Origin: Luteococcus sp038433155
Lineage (GTDB): Bacteria; Actinomycetota; Actinomycetes; Propionibacteriales; Propionibacteriaceae
DNA: 64,000 bases
Direction: 5' to 3'
Assembly (NCBI RefSeq): GCF_038433155.1
Contig: NZ_JBCDMW010000039.1
Span: forward strand, 1-64,000
The position numbers and the translations under genes were made by a program. The notes beneath the pieces are model-generated. The model did no database searches. It worked only from the letters and a program-made list of their open reading frames with translations, and had not been told where the DNA came from. This document shows positions 44,244 to 51,812 of this stretch, piece by piece (position 1 is the first letter of the stretch; each line of letters starts with the position of its first letter).

Positions 44244-45206
44244 ATGAAGCGCGCCACCATCACCGACGTCGCTGCCCATGCCGGCGTCTCGCGCACCACC
44301 GTCTCCCTGGTGTTGCGCGACGCGGATCGGATTCCTGCGGCCACGAAGGCGAAGGTCAGGGCGTCGATGGACGAGCTGGGCTATGTCTACAACCGGGCCG
44401 GAGCCGCGGTCCGGGCCGGCCAGTCCTCGCTGCTGGGCCTGTTGCTGACCGACATCCGCAATCCCTTCTTCGCGGAGGTGACCATGGCGGTTGACCGAGC
44501 GGTGGCGGCCCAGGGAATGTCGGTCCTGCAGAGCTTTTCCTTTGGCGACCCCGAGCACGAGGCCCGCAGTGCCCGCTCCTTGGCGGAACAGTTCCTCGGC
44601 GGGCTGATCCTGCTCCCCACCGCCGAGGCGACGGCCGAACGCCTGCACTTCCTGGCGGCCGCCCAGCCGCTGGTGCAGTTGCTGCGCGAGGTGCCGGGGC
44701 TGGACTGCGACTTCGTCGGGGTGGACAACCGGGAGTCGGGCCGATTGCTGGGCATCCATCTGGCGCGACAGGGTCTGCGGCGGGTGGTTCTGGTGGGCGG
44801 CACTCAGTCGGCCCAACTGGCGGATCGTCGCAGCGGCCTCTCCGAAGGCCTGGGCGGGCCGGTGCAGCTGGCACTGGGCGGCGTCGGCGGGCTGACCACC
44901 GATCAGTCCGCACAGGCCGACTGCCTGGTCACCTACAACGACACCCATCTGCTCTCCGCCCTGGGCGCGCTGCGGGCCGCGGGACGCACCCCTGGCGTGG
45001 ACGTGGCAGTGGCCAGTTTCGACGACACCGCGATCGCCGCCTCGACCCACCCGACGGTGACTTCGGTGGACCATCACGTCGCCCAGCTCGCGGAGCAGGC
45101 GGTTCGTCTGGTACTGGCCCGATCGGCCGAGCCTCACCGTCCCTTGGAACGGATCCTGGTGCCCCCGACGCTGGTGGTGCGAGACTCCACCTGCCTGCGC
45201 CGCTGA
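44244..45206 (+). CDS. LacI-family transcriptional regulator
   Basis: The 320-residue protein has a LacI helix-turn-helix (ATITDVAAHAGVSRTTVSLVLRDADRIP), the hinge helix around residue 50, and a periplasmic-binding-like sensor domain (GLLLTDIRNPFFAEVTMAVDRAV...VASFDDTAIAASTHPTVTSVDHHVAQLAEQAVRLVL). It lies between the aldolase and the glycyl radical enzyme genes. A palindrome with the central CG of LacI operators lies 42 bases after its stop and again before the PTS gene, so it is the likely repressor of both. Confidence 0.93.
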   Translation: MKRATITDVAAHAGVSRTTVSLVLRDADRIPAATKAKVRASMDELGYVYNRAGAAVRAGQSSLLGLLLTDIRNPFFAEVTMAVDRAVAAQGMSVLQSFSFGDPEHEARSARSLAEQFLGGLILLPTAEATAERLHFLAAAQPLVQLLREVPGLDCDFVGVDNRESGRLLGIHLARQGLRRVVLVGGTQSAQLADRRSGLSEGLGGPVQLALGGVGGLTTDQSAQADCLVTYNDTHLLSALGALRAAGRTPGVDVAVASFDDTAIAASTHPTVTSVDHHVAQLAEQAVRLVLARSAEPHRPLERILVPPTLVVRDSTCLRR

Positions 45207-45247
45207 CCACCTTGGTTGATCCTCCACGACGCGCGGTAGTACCGTTG

Positions 45248-45261
45248 GTGTATCGATACAC
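45248..45261. promoter_or_regulatory. LacI-type operator of the glycyl radical enzyme gene
   Basis: GTGTATCGATACAC is a perfect 14-bp palindrome with the central CG usual for LacI-family sites. It lies between a possible TAGTAC -10 element (45237-45242) and the ribosome site, where binding would block transcription. Confidence 0.75.
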
Positions 45262-45286
45262 TTACTCGATGGCCAAGGAGTCGTTG

Positions 45287-47659
45287 ATGTCGCTCGAAAC
45301 CACCCACCAGCCCCTCTCCGACGTGCCGTCGAGCCCGCGAATTGACCGGCTCCGCCTCGAGATGCTCGCCGAGGAGCGCGTCGTCTCCGTCGACCAAGCC
45401 GTGATCACCACCCGGATCTACCGCGACCACGCCGACGAGCCGGTGATCGTGCGCCGCGCCCTGGCGCTGGCCGCCGCGCTGACCGAACTGCCGATTGCCA
45501 TCACGCCCGGTGAACTGGTGGTCGGCAATCGCACCCCCAGCGTCCGGGCTGGCGTGATCACCCCCGAAGCCGGCGCCTCCTGGGTGGACCGTGAGATCGA
45601 GACCCTGCCCACCCGCCCGCAGGATCGCTTCGAGGTGGACGGGCAGACCATCCGTACCTTCCGTGAGGACATCTACCCGGTCTGGAAGGGAAAGAGCCTG
45701 GAAGACGTCATCGCCCAGCGCCACGGCCGCGAGATCAAGGAGATGGGCAAGGTCGTCAAGATCAACCAGACCGACCACTCCCAGGGCCACATCTGCCCGA
45801 ATGTGCCCCGCTGGCTGGCCGAGGGACCTGCGGCGATCGCGCAGGAGGCAGCGGTGCGCGGCGCGACCGCCACAGGTCAGCAAGCCGACTTCTACCGCTC
45901 CGTCGAGATCGCGATGGCCGGTGTGCAGACCTTCATGACCCGCTACGCGGACCTGGCCGATGAGATGGCCACCACCGCCACCGACGAGGACGCGGCGGAC
46001 CTCCGCAGGGTGTCGAGCACCATGCGTGCCTTGGCCGAACGCCCCGCGCAGGGATTCCACGAGGCAGTCCAGAGCCTGTGGGTGCTGTTCGTGGTGCTGC
46101 ACACCGAGTCGAATGCCTCCTCCTTCTCCCCCGGCCGGCTCGATCTGGCACTGCTGCCCTACTACCAGGCGAGCCTGGCCGACGGAATGACCAAGGAGGA
46201 AGCCCTCGAGGTGATCGAGTGCCTCTTCCTCAAGTTCAACCAGATCGTCTACCTGCGCAATGCCAGCAGCGCCAAGTACTTCGCCGGTTTCCCGATCGGC
46301 TTCAACATCGCACTGGGTGGCCAAGACAGCCAGGGCAATGACGTCGCCAATGACCTGTCCTTCCTGTTCCTCGCCGCTCAGAAGCACCTCGGACTGCCAC
46401 AGCCCAACCTCTCCGTGCGGCTGCATGAGCGCACCAACGAGGACCTGCTCAAGGAGTCGGTCCGGGTCGTCGCGAAGGGCTCGGGCATGCCGCAGTTCTT
46501 CAATGACGCTTCCGTCATCCCCGCGCTGGAGCAGGTGGGGATCAGCCACACCGATGCCTTGGACTACGCCATCGTCGGCTGCGTCGAGCTGACCACCCAG
46601 GGTAACAACCTGGGCTGGAGCGATGCCGCCATGTTCAACCTGAACAAGGCGCTGGAGCTCACCCTCACCGGTGGCGTTGACCTGCTCACCGGGGAGAAGA
46701 TCGGCCCGGACTTCGGCAACCTGACCGGGTACGCCAGCTGGGCGGATCTTGAAACCGCCTTCGCCAAGACCATCGAGCACTATGTCGCCAAGATGATCGC
46801 CGCCTGCGAGGTCGTCGAGCACGCCCACATCGACGTGCTGCCCACTGCCTTCCTGTCCGCGGTGATCGACGACTGCCTGTCGCAAGGAATCGACGTGACC
46901 GCTGGCGGTGCCAAGTACAACCTGTCCGGGATCCAGATGATCCAGGTGGCCTCGCTGGCCGACAGTCTGGCGGCGTTGAAGAAGTTGGTCTTCGACGACC
47001 GCACCATCAGCCGCGAGACCATGCTGGAGGCCCTGCGCCAGGACTTCGTCGGATACGAGGTGGAGCAGGCGCTGATGCTGAACAAGGCGCCCAAGTACGG
47101 CAATGACATTGCCTACGTGGACGAGCTGGGCAGCAAGTGGGCCGGCTTCTTCGCCGACCAACTCAAGGGTTACACCAACATCCGCGGCGGCCGCTATCAC
47201 ACCGGCATGTACACCGTCAGCGCGCACGTGCCGATGGGTCAGAATGTCGGCGCTTCCCCCGACGGTCGTAAGGCCGCCACCCCGCTGGCCGACGGCGGTC
47301 TGTCCCCCGTCTACGGCCGGGACATGGCCGGCCCCACCGCCGTGCTGCAGTCCGTCGCTTCCATGGACAATTCCTGGACCAGCAATGGCGGCCTGCTCAA
47401 CCTGAAGTTCCTGCCGAGCTTCTTCGACACCGAGACCAATGTGGACAAGTTCGCCCAGTTCCTGCGCTCCTTCGTGCAGCTGGAGATTCCGCACGTCCAG
47501 TTCAACGTCGTCCGCCGGGAGGATCTGATCGCTGCCAAGGCCAATCCGGACCAGTACCGCAGCCTGACCATCCGTGTCGCCGGCTACACCGCGTACTTCA
47601 CCGAGCTCTCTGGTGATCTGCAGGACGAGATCATCGCCCGCACCACCCAGGAGCTCTGA
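45287..47659 (+). CDS. glycyl radical enzyme, PflD/YbiW-like
   Basis: The 790-residue protein has both signatures of the pyruvate-formate-lyase superfamily. The thiyl Cys432 lies in GCVEL, the GCVE form of dehydratase-type members rather than the CC of true Pfl, and the glycyl Gly766 lies in RVAGYTAYF near the C-terminus. Glu434 would serve as base. AAGGAG six bases upstream fixes ATG 45287. The activase follows five bases after the stop. With an FSA-type aldolase and a fructose-type PTS nearby, it resembles E. coli PflD/YbiW, reported to open 1,5-anhydromannitol-6-P and 1,5-anhydroglucitol-6-P. The radical makes it sensitive to oxygen. Confidence 0.92.
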   Translation: MSLETTHQPLSDVPSSPRIDRLRLEMLAEERVVSVDQAVITTRIYRDHADEPVIVRRALALAAALTELPIAITPGELVVGNRTPSVRAGVITPEAGASWVDREIETLPTRPQDRFEVDGQTIRTFREDIYPVWKGKSLEDVIAQRHGREIKEMGKVVKINQTDHSQGHICPNVPRWLAEGPAAIAQEAAVRGATATGQQADFYRSVEIAMAGVQTFMTRYADLADEMATTATDEDAADLRRVSSTMRALAERPAQGFHEAVQSLWVLFVVLHTESNASSFSPGRLDLALLPYYQASLADGMTKEEALEVIECLFLKFNQIVYLRNASSAKYFAGFPIGFNIALGGQDSQGNDVANDLSFLFLAAQKHLGLPQPNLSVRLHERTNEDLLKESVRVVAKGSGMPQFFNDASVIPALEQVGISHTDALDYAIVGCVELTTQGNNLGWSDAAMFNLNKALELTLTGGVDLLTGEKIGPDFGNLTGYASWADLETAFAKTIEHYVAKMIAACEVVEHAHIDVLPTAFLSAVIDDCLSQGIDVTAGGAKYNLSGIQMIQVASLADSLAALKKLVFDDRTISRETMLEALRQDFVGYEVEQALMLNKAPKYGNDIAYVDELGSKWAGFFADQLKGYTNIRGGRYHTGMYTVSAHVPMGQNVGASPDGRKAATPLADGGLSPVYGRDMAGPTAVLQSVASMDNSWTSNGGLLNLKFLPSFFDTETNVDKFAQFLRSFVQLEIPHVQFNVVRREDLIAAKANPDQYRSLTIRVAGYTAYFTELSGDLQDEIIARTTQEL

Positions 47660-47663
47660 GCCG

Positions 47664-48611
47664 ATGCCCGCGCCCGACGCGTCCCAGTTGGCGGCCAATG
47701 TCGTCGACATCCGTCGCTTCTCGACGCATGACGGCGCGGGCATCCGCACCACCGTCTTCCTCAAGGGCTGCAGCCTCGCCTGCCAGTGGTGCCAGAACCC
47801 GGAGACGATGGAGCCCCGGATGGGGCCAGTCTTCTTCCGCAAGAAGTGCATCGACTGCATGCTGTGCGTGACCAATGCCACCCATGGGGAGGCCACGGTG
47901 GACGACGACGGGCACGTGGAGGTGGACATCACCGTCCACGAGGCCGACTGGCTGGCGCAGGTGAACCGCTGCCCCACCGGCGCCATCACCTTCAATGCCA
48001 CCCGGCACACCGTGGCCGAGCTGGTCGAGATCCTCAAGCGGGACGAGGTCTTCTTCGGCAATGGCGGTGGTGTCACCTTGTCCGGCGGGGAGCCGCTGTT
48101 CATGCCGCACTTCGCGGCGGCGCTGCTCCAGGCGCTCAAGGCCGAGGGGATCAACACCGCCATCGAGACCGCGCTGAATGTGCGCACCGAATTCCTGCTG
48201 GAGGCCCTGCCCTACACCGACCACGTCTTCGCCGATTGCAAGCTGATCGACCCAGTGCAGCACAAGCGTTGGATCGGTCACGACAATGAGCTGATCCTGA
48301 AGAATCTGGCGGTGCTGCTCACCGGGGATCGGCGCGACGACGTCACGGTCCGCACCCCGATGATCCCGACCGTCACCGACACCGTGGAGAACATCGAGGG
48401 AATCGCCCGCCATATCAGCGGCCTGTACCCCGACGTGCGCTATGAGCTGCTGAACTACAACCCGATGGCGGCGGCGAAGTACGACGTGCTGCCCACCAGG
48501 ACCTTCCTGTTCGAGCGGGAACGCAATCCGACGATGTACTCCGCCCTGCAGATGGATTCCTTCCGGCAGCAGGCCCGACGGGCCGGCGTGCGGAATCTGG
48601 TGGAGGTCTGA
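47664..48611 (+). CDS. glycyl radical enzyme activase (radical SAM)
   Basis: The protein of 315 residues has the radical SAM motif CSLACQWC (Cys36, Cys40, Cys43) in KGCSLACQWCQNPE, then a ferredoxin-like insert with Cys62, Cys65, Cys68 and Cys103, enough for one extra 4Fe-4S cluster. GNGGGVTLSGGEPL is the SAM-binding region. It abstracts a hydrogen atom from Gly766 of the neighbouring enzyme using SAM and reduced cluster. The start follows GGAG by ten bases. Confidence 0.93.
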   Translation: MPAPDASQLAANVVDIRRFSTHDGAGIRTTVFLKGCSLACQWCQNPETMEPRMGPVFFRKKCIDCMLCVTNATHGEATVDDDGHVEVDITVHEADWLAQVNRCPTGAITFNATRHTVAELVEILKRDEVFFGNGGGVTLSGGEPLFMPHFAAALLQALKAEGINTAIETALNVRTEFLLEALPYTDHVFADCKLIDPVQHKRWIGHDNELILKNLAVLLTGDRRDDVTVRTPMIPTVTDTVENIEGIARHISGLYPDVRYELLNYNPMAAAKYDVLPTRTFLFERERNPTMYSALQMDSFRQQARRAGVRNLVEV

Positions 48612-48619
48612 GGCCCGAT

Positions 48620-48706
48620 TCCCGAGCCTCTCCGAAACCACGATCCCCGAGCTTGCCAAGGGCCGAGCGCCCCGCCGCACGACCCCCCCAAGCTTGCCGA
48701 GGGGCC
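48620..48706. repeat. three degenerate short interspersed repeats
   Basis: CCCGAGCCTCTCCGA (48621-48635), CCCCGAGCTTGCCAAGGGCC (48645-48664) and CCCAAGCTTGCCGAGGGGCC (48687-48706) belong to the short element family. They fill the gap between two convergent genes and may act as terminators. Confidence 0.5.
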
Positions 48707-48709
48707 AGT

Positions 48710-49867
48710 TCAGCCCGTCGGAGGCTCCCACCCGAAGATCCGCTGGGCCCGCTTCAGGCTGCGGCCCGGGGTCACCCCCGCGGCCTGCATCCAGCCGACT
48801 ATCGACCGCCCACCGCCACCAGCACCGCGCTCGGTGACCGCCCGGGCCCAGTGCGCCACCTTCTGGGTGCGCTCCCGCCGCTGGGCGTCGTACTCGGCCA
48901 GCGCCCGGCCCAGCTCAAGCCCACGGGACAGGCAGTGCCCCAGCACCACGGCATCTTCCAGTGCCTGGTTGGCACCCTGGAAGAGGGTCGGCAGCATGGC
49001 ATGCGCGGCATCCCCCAACAGCACGGCCCGGCCCGTGACGAAAGTCTGGGCATCAGGGCGGACCTCGAACAGGTCATGGCGCACCAGCATCCCATCGGCC
49101 GTGGCGGCCACCAGATCCTGGACCGTCTCCGGCCAGTCCCGGAAGCGTTCCCGGGCGGCCGATCGGTCATCGCCGAAACCCCGTCCAGCGTCGTGTCGGA
49201 AGGTGGCCTGCCAGCAGGCCTTGCCGCCGCCAATTGCCTGCGCGCTGAACTCGGCTCCGGGGCCCCACCAGGTCTGGGCCGTCGCCTCCGGCCACACGGC
49301 ATCGTCCACCACCGCCCGCCAACTGGAGAAGCCACTGGACACGGTCGGGGCGGAATCCACCGTCCGTCGCAGGGCGCTCTGAGCACCGTCGGCAATCACC
49401 AACAGGTCGGCATGACCGACGCGTGTCTCGCCATCCTCCAACCAGACAACCGTGGCTTGCGCTCCCCTGTCCTGGCCCGGAGCGGCGTCGATCACCCGAC
49501 AGCCGGGCAAGAGTGTGATCCGTTCCTGCGCCGCGGCGCACTCCAGCAAGGCGGAATGCAGGGCGCGCCGGTGCACCCCAATGGCCTGCAGGTCTGGGCC
49601 GTCCGCGAACTGGAGCACCCAGCCACCGTCAAGGTCCCGCACACCCAGGTTGCGCACCACAGCCCCGTCCGCAATCACCGCGTCTGCCGCACCAATACGT
49701 TCCAGGCAGCGCCAGCCGTTGCGGGTCACCAGCAGACCGGCTCCTGCCTCCCAGAAGACCGCTGCCTGCTCCAGTACGGTCACGTGCCAACCCGTCCTGG
49801 CCAGAGAGACGGCGGCAGCCAACCCGCCGATTCCCCCACCGCTGACGATGGCCCTCTGTTCTGTCAT
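48710..49867 (-). CDS. FAD-dependent monooxygenase (UbiH/salicylate hydroxylase type)
   Basis: The 385-residue flavoprotein has the dinucleotide-binding GGGIGGLAAAVSLARTGW, ADLLVIADGAQSALRR (DG motif) and VLLGDAAHAMLPTLFQGANQALEDAVVLG (GD motif), the order of group A flavin hydroxylases. Start ATG 49867 is 28 bases after the deaminase stop on the same strand, and the upstream extension of the frame overlaps that gene. The substrate is unknown; no aromatic-degradation genes are near. Confidence 0.9.
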   Translation of the reverse strand: MTEQRAIVSGGGIGGLAAAVSLARTGWHVTVLEQAAVFWEAGAGLLVTRNGWRCLERIGAADAVIADGAVVRNLGVRDLDGGWVLQFADGPDLQAIGVHRRALHSALLECAAAQERITLLPGCRVIDAAPGQDRGAQATVVWLEDGETRVGHADLLVIADGAQSALRRTVDSAPTVSSGFSSWRAVVDDAVWPEATAQTWWGPGAEFSAQAIGGGKACWQATFRHDAGRGFGDDRSAARERFRDWPETVQDLVAATADGMLVRHDLFEVRPDAQTFVTGRAVLLGDAAHAMLPTLFQGANQALEDAVVLGHCLSRGLELGRALAEYDAQRRERTQKVAHWARAVTERGAGGGGRSIVGWMQAAGVTPGRSLKRAQRIFGWEPPTG

Positions 49868-49895
49868 CGGCTTCCCGCCCCGCCTGTCCTCGGCA

Positions 49896-50345
49896 CTACC
49901 AGGCCACCAGCTGATCCCCGTCCAGCCCCCCCTCGGGCCAGACGGCCCGCACGATCCCGGCTGCCGCCAGGGCCTTGCGACAACCGGGGCAGGGCTCGTC
50001 GGTGATGTAGGCGGTGGCGCCCTTGGTGTCCCGGGTGGCGAAGAGCAGGGCATTCACCTCCGCGTGGATGGCGATGCAGAAGCCCGGGGTTCCGGGCCGG
50101 TCGTAGTCGCCCAGCCCGGGCACCTGGTCATAGCCCAGTTGGCCGCGGGGGCAGGCGCCCTCCAGGCAGTCGGGGCGGCCGGGCGCGGCCCCGTTGTAGC
50201 CGGTGGCGATGATCCGGCGCTCCAGCACCAGCAGGGCGCCCACCCGGCGTCGGGTGCACTTGGCACGGGCCGAGACCGCCGTCGCGATACCCAGGAAGTA
50301 GTCGTCCCAGCCGGGGACGGCGGCGGTCGGCGCCTGTTCAGTCAT
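49896..50345 (-). CDS. dCMP/cytidine deaminase-family protein
   Basis: The 149-residue protein has the zinc deaminase signature: His and Glu in CIAIHAEVNALL and the two Cys in DEPCPGCRKAL. RRVGALLVLERRIIATGYNGAAPGRPDC is the typical ComEB/dCMP deaminase N-terminal region, with an extra Cys-rich insert that may bind a second zinc. It would deaminate dCMP to dUMP for thymidylate synthesis. It precedes the monooxygenase in the same direction. Confidence 0.9.
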   Translation of the reverse strand: MTEQAPTAAVPGWDDYFLGIATAVSARAKCTRRRVGALLVLERRIIATGYNGAAPGRPDCLEGACPRGQLGYDQVPGLGDYDRPGTPGFCIAIHAEVNALLFATRDTKGATAYITDEPCPGCRKALAAAGIVRAVWPEGGLDGDQLVAW

Positions 50346-50416
50346 GGCGACATCCTAGGGAACGATGCCGCGCGCCGGTTCCCACCCTGCTTCTTGGACG
50401 GTTGCCCTGCCCACCC

Positions 50417-50460
50417 AACCGTCGGCTTGCCAGGGTTCTACCCCTCGGAGGCCGACGGTT
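50417..50460. terminator. inverted repeat downstream of the CDF gene
   Basis: AACCGTCGGC (50417-50426) and GCCGACGGTT (50451-50460), 10-bp perfect arms and a 24-base loop, lie past the stop of the transporter on the minus strand. A terminator is the simplest reading. Confidence 0.45.
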
Positions 50461-50522
50461 CCACGCGCGGGGCGGCCCGACCGCGAGCACGGCGCCCCTT
50501 CGACGAGCAGGTCCGCCGGAGC

Positions 50523-51512
50523 TCAGCTGATCCCGAAGTCGTAGTCGTCGTAGGACCGCGGATCCTCTATCGGCTCGGCGTGGATCATCACGTGCAGATC
50601 CGGGTAGTCGGCCAGCAACGCATCGGTGATGTCCTCCACCAGGTCATGCGCCTGCTGCACGCTCCAGGCGCCGGGCACCAGCAGGTGCATGTCCATGAAG
50701 CGCCGGTTTCCGGATTCCCGGGTGCGCACACCATGGAACATCACGTGCTCGCCGGTGAAGCTCTCCAGGATCTCGCGGATCCGCTTGTTGTCCTCCTTGG
50801 GCAGGCTGACGTCCATCAGGCCCATCCCGGACTCGTGCATCAGCTTGCCGCCGGTGAACAGGATGTTGATGCCGACGGCCAGGGCCACCAGGGCGTCCAG
50901 CCGCGGCCAGTGCGTCAACCAGACCAGGCCGACGCCCAGCACCACGCCGACGGAGGTCCACACGTCGGTGAGCAGGTGCTTGCCGTCGGCCACCAGGGTC
51001 ATGGAGCGATGCTTCTTGCCAGCCCGCAGCAGCACCCACGCGACGGTGCCGTTCAGCACCGACGCCACGACGGAGACCAGCAGGCCGATCCCGACATTCT
51101 CCAGTGGCTGCGGGTGGAGGAAGCGCTGCACGGCGGTCAGCACGATCACGCCGGCGGCGACGAAGATCATCGCCCCCTCGATGGCGGCGGAGAAGTATTC
51201 GGCCTTGCTGTGGCCGAAGTTGTGGTCCTTGTCCGGCGGCTTGATGGCCACCTTCAGCGCCACCAGGGCGACGACGGCGGCCACCAGGTTGACCACCGAT
51301 TCCGCGGCATCGGAGAGCAGGCCGACGGATCCGGTGATCCGCCAGGCGACGGTCTTCAGGGCGATGGTGGCGACGGCGGCGGCAATCGAGAGCCACGCGA
51401 AACGGGTCAGGTCCGTGGGGGCGGTGGCGCGCGTGTTCACCGGGGCGCCGCCGGGGGTCTGGGCCGCGGCCGTGGGGGCAGGCGCCAGACCGGAATCAAG
51501 CTCGGGAGTCAC
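50523..51512 (-). CDS. cation diffusion facilitator family transporter
   Basis: The protein of 329 residues has six membrane segments after a Pro/Ala-rich N-terminus of about 35 residues. Metal-site marks are LLSDAAESVVNL in helix 2 and LVADGKHLLTDVWTS in helix 5 (His and Asp), with the KDHNFGHSKAEYF loop after helix 2. The cytoplasmic C-terminal domain has His- and Asp-containing strands (DMHLLVPGAWSVQQAHDLVEDI). It exports divalent cations such as zinc, iron or manganese by proton exchange. Confidence 0.92.
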   Translation of the reverse strand: MTPELDSGLAPAPTAAAQTPGGAPVNTRATAPTDLTRFAWLSIAAAVATIALKTVAWRITGSVGLLSDAAESVVNLVAAVVALVALKVAIKPPDKDHNFGHSKAEYFSAAIEGAMIFVAAGVIVLTAVQRFLHPQPLENVGIGLLVSVVASVLNGTVAWVLLRAGKKHRSMTLVADGKHLLTDVWTSVGVVLGVGLVWLTHWPRLDALVALAVGINILFTGGKLMHESGMGLMDVSLPKEDNKRIREILESFTGEHVMFHGVRTRESGNRRFMDMHLLVPGAWSVQQAHDLVEDITDALLADYPDLHVMIHAEPIEDPRSYDDYDFGIS

Positions 51513-51607
51513 GGCTCAATTCTGGACCACCCCCGCTGTGAGCCCGCTGGGCCCCCTCCCTCGCCGCCCCCACGTCCCGGCCCGGACATCGCCCGCCCCG
51601 AGTCCCG

Positions 51608-51671
51608 GCCGCTCGGGTTTCGTTTTCCCGCTACGGATATTTCCGTAGCGGGAAAATGAAACCCGAGCGGC
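51608..51671. repeat. 30-bp-stem hairpin between divergent genes
   Basis: The two 30-base arms (51608-51637, 51642-51671) are complementary except for one G-T pair, with a TATT loop; the inner part is TTTTCCCGCTACGGA and its complement. It lies between the start of the cation transporter and that of the patatin gene, which point away from each other, so it is not a terminator for either. Confidence 0.8.
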
Positions 51672-51812
51672 TGTTGCGGGACCCCCGTCGATGCAGATCT
51701 GGCGACCGACCGTCGGGCCAGTTCCACGCAGTAGTCCTGCGGATAGGCCGGTTGACGCACACCGATGAGGCAGACACGGTCGCCCGCCCCGGGCCGCCAG
51801 TAGTCTGGGGCC

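Noticed and set aside
45287..47659. True pyruvate formate-lyase
   Set aside because: Pfl has adjacent catalytic Cys-Cys; this protein has GCVE with a single Cys and a Glu two residues on, as in C-O cleaving glycyl radical enzymes.
45134..48187. 1017-codon minus-strand open frame across the glycyl radical enzyme and activase genes
   Set aside because: Caused by high GC and codon bias of the genes on the plus strand, both of which have clear catalytic motifs and ribosome sites.
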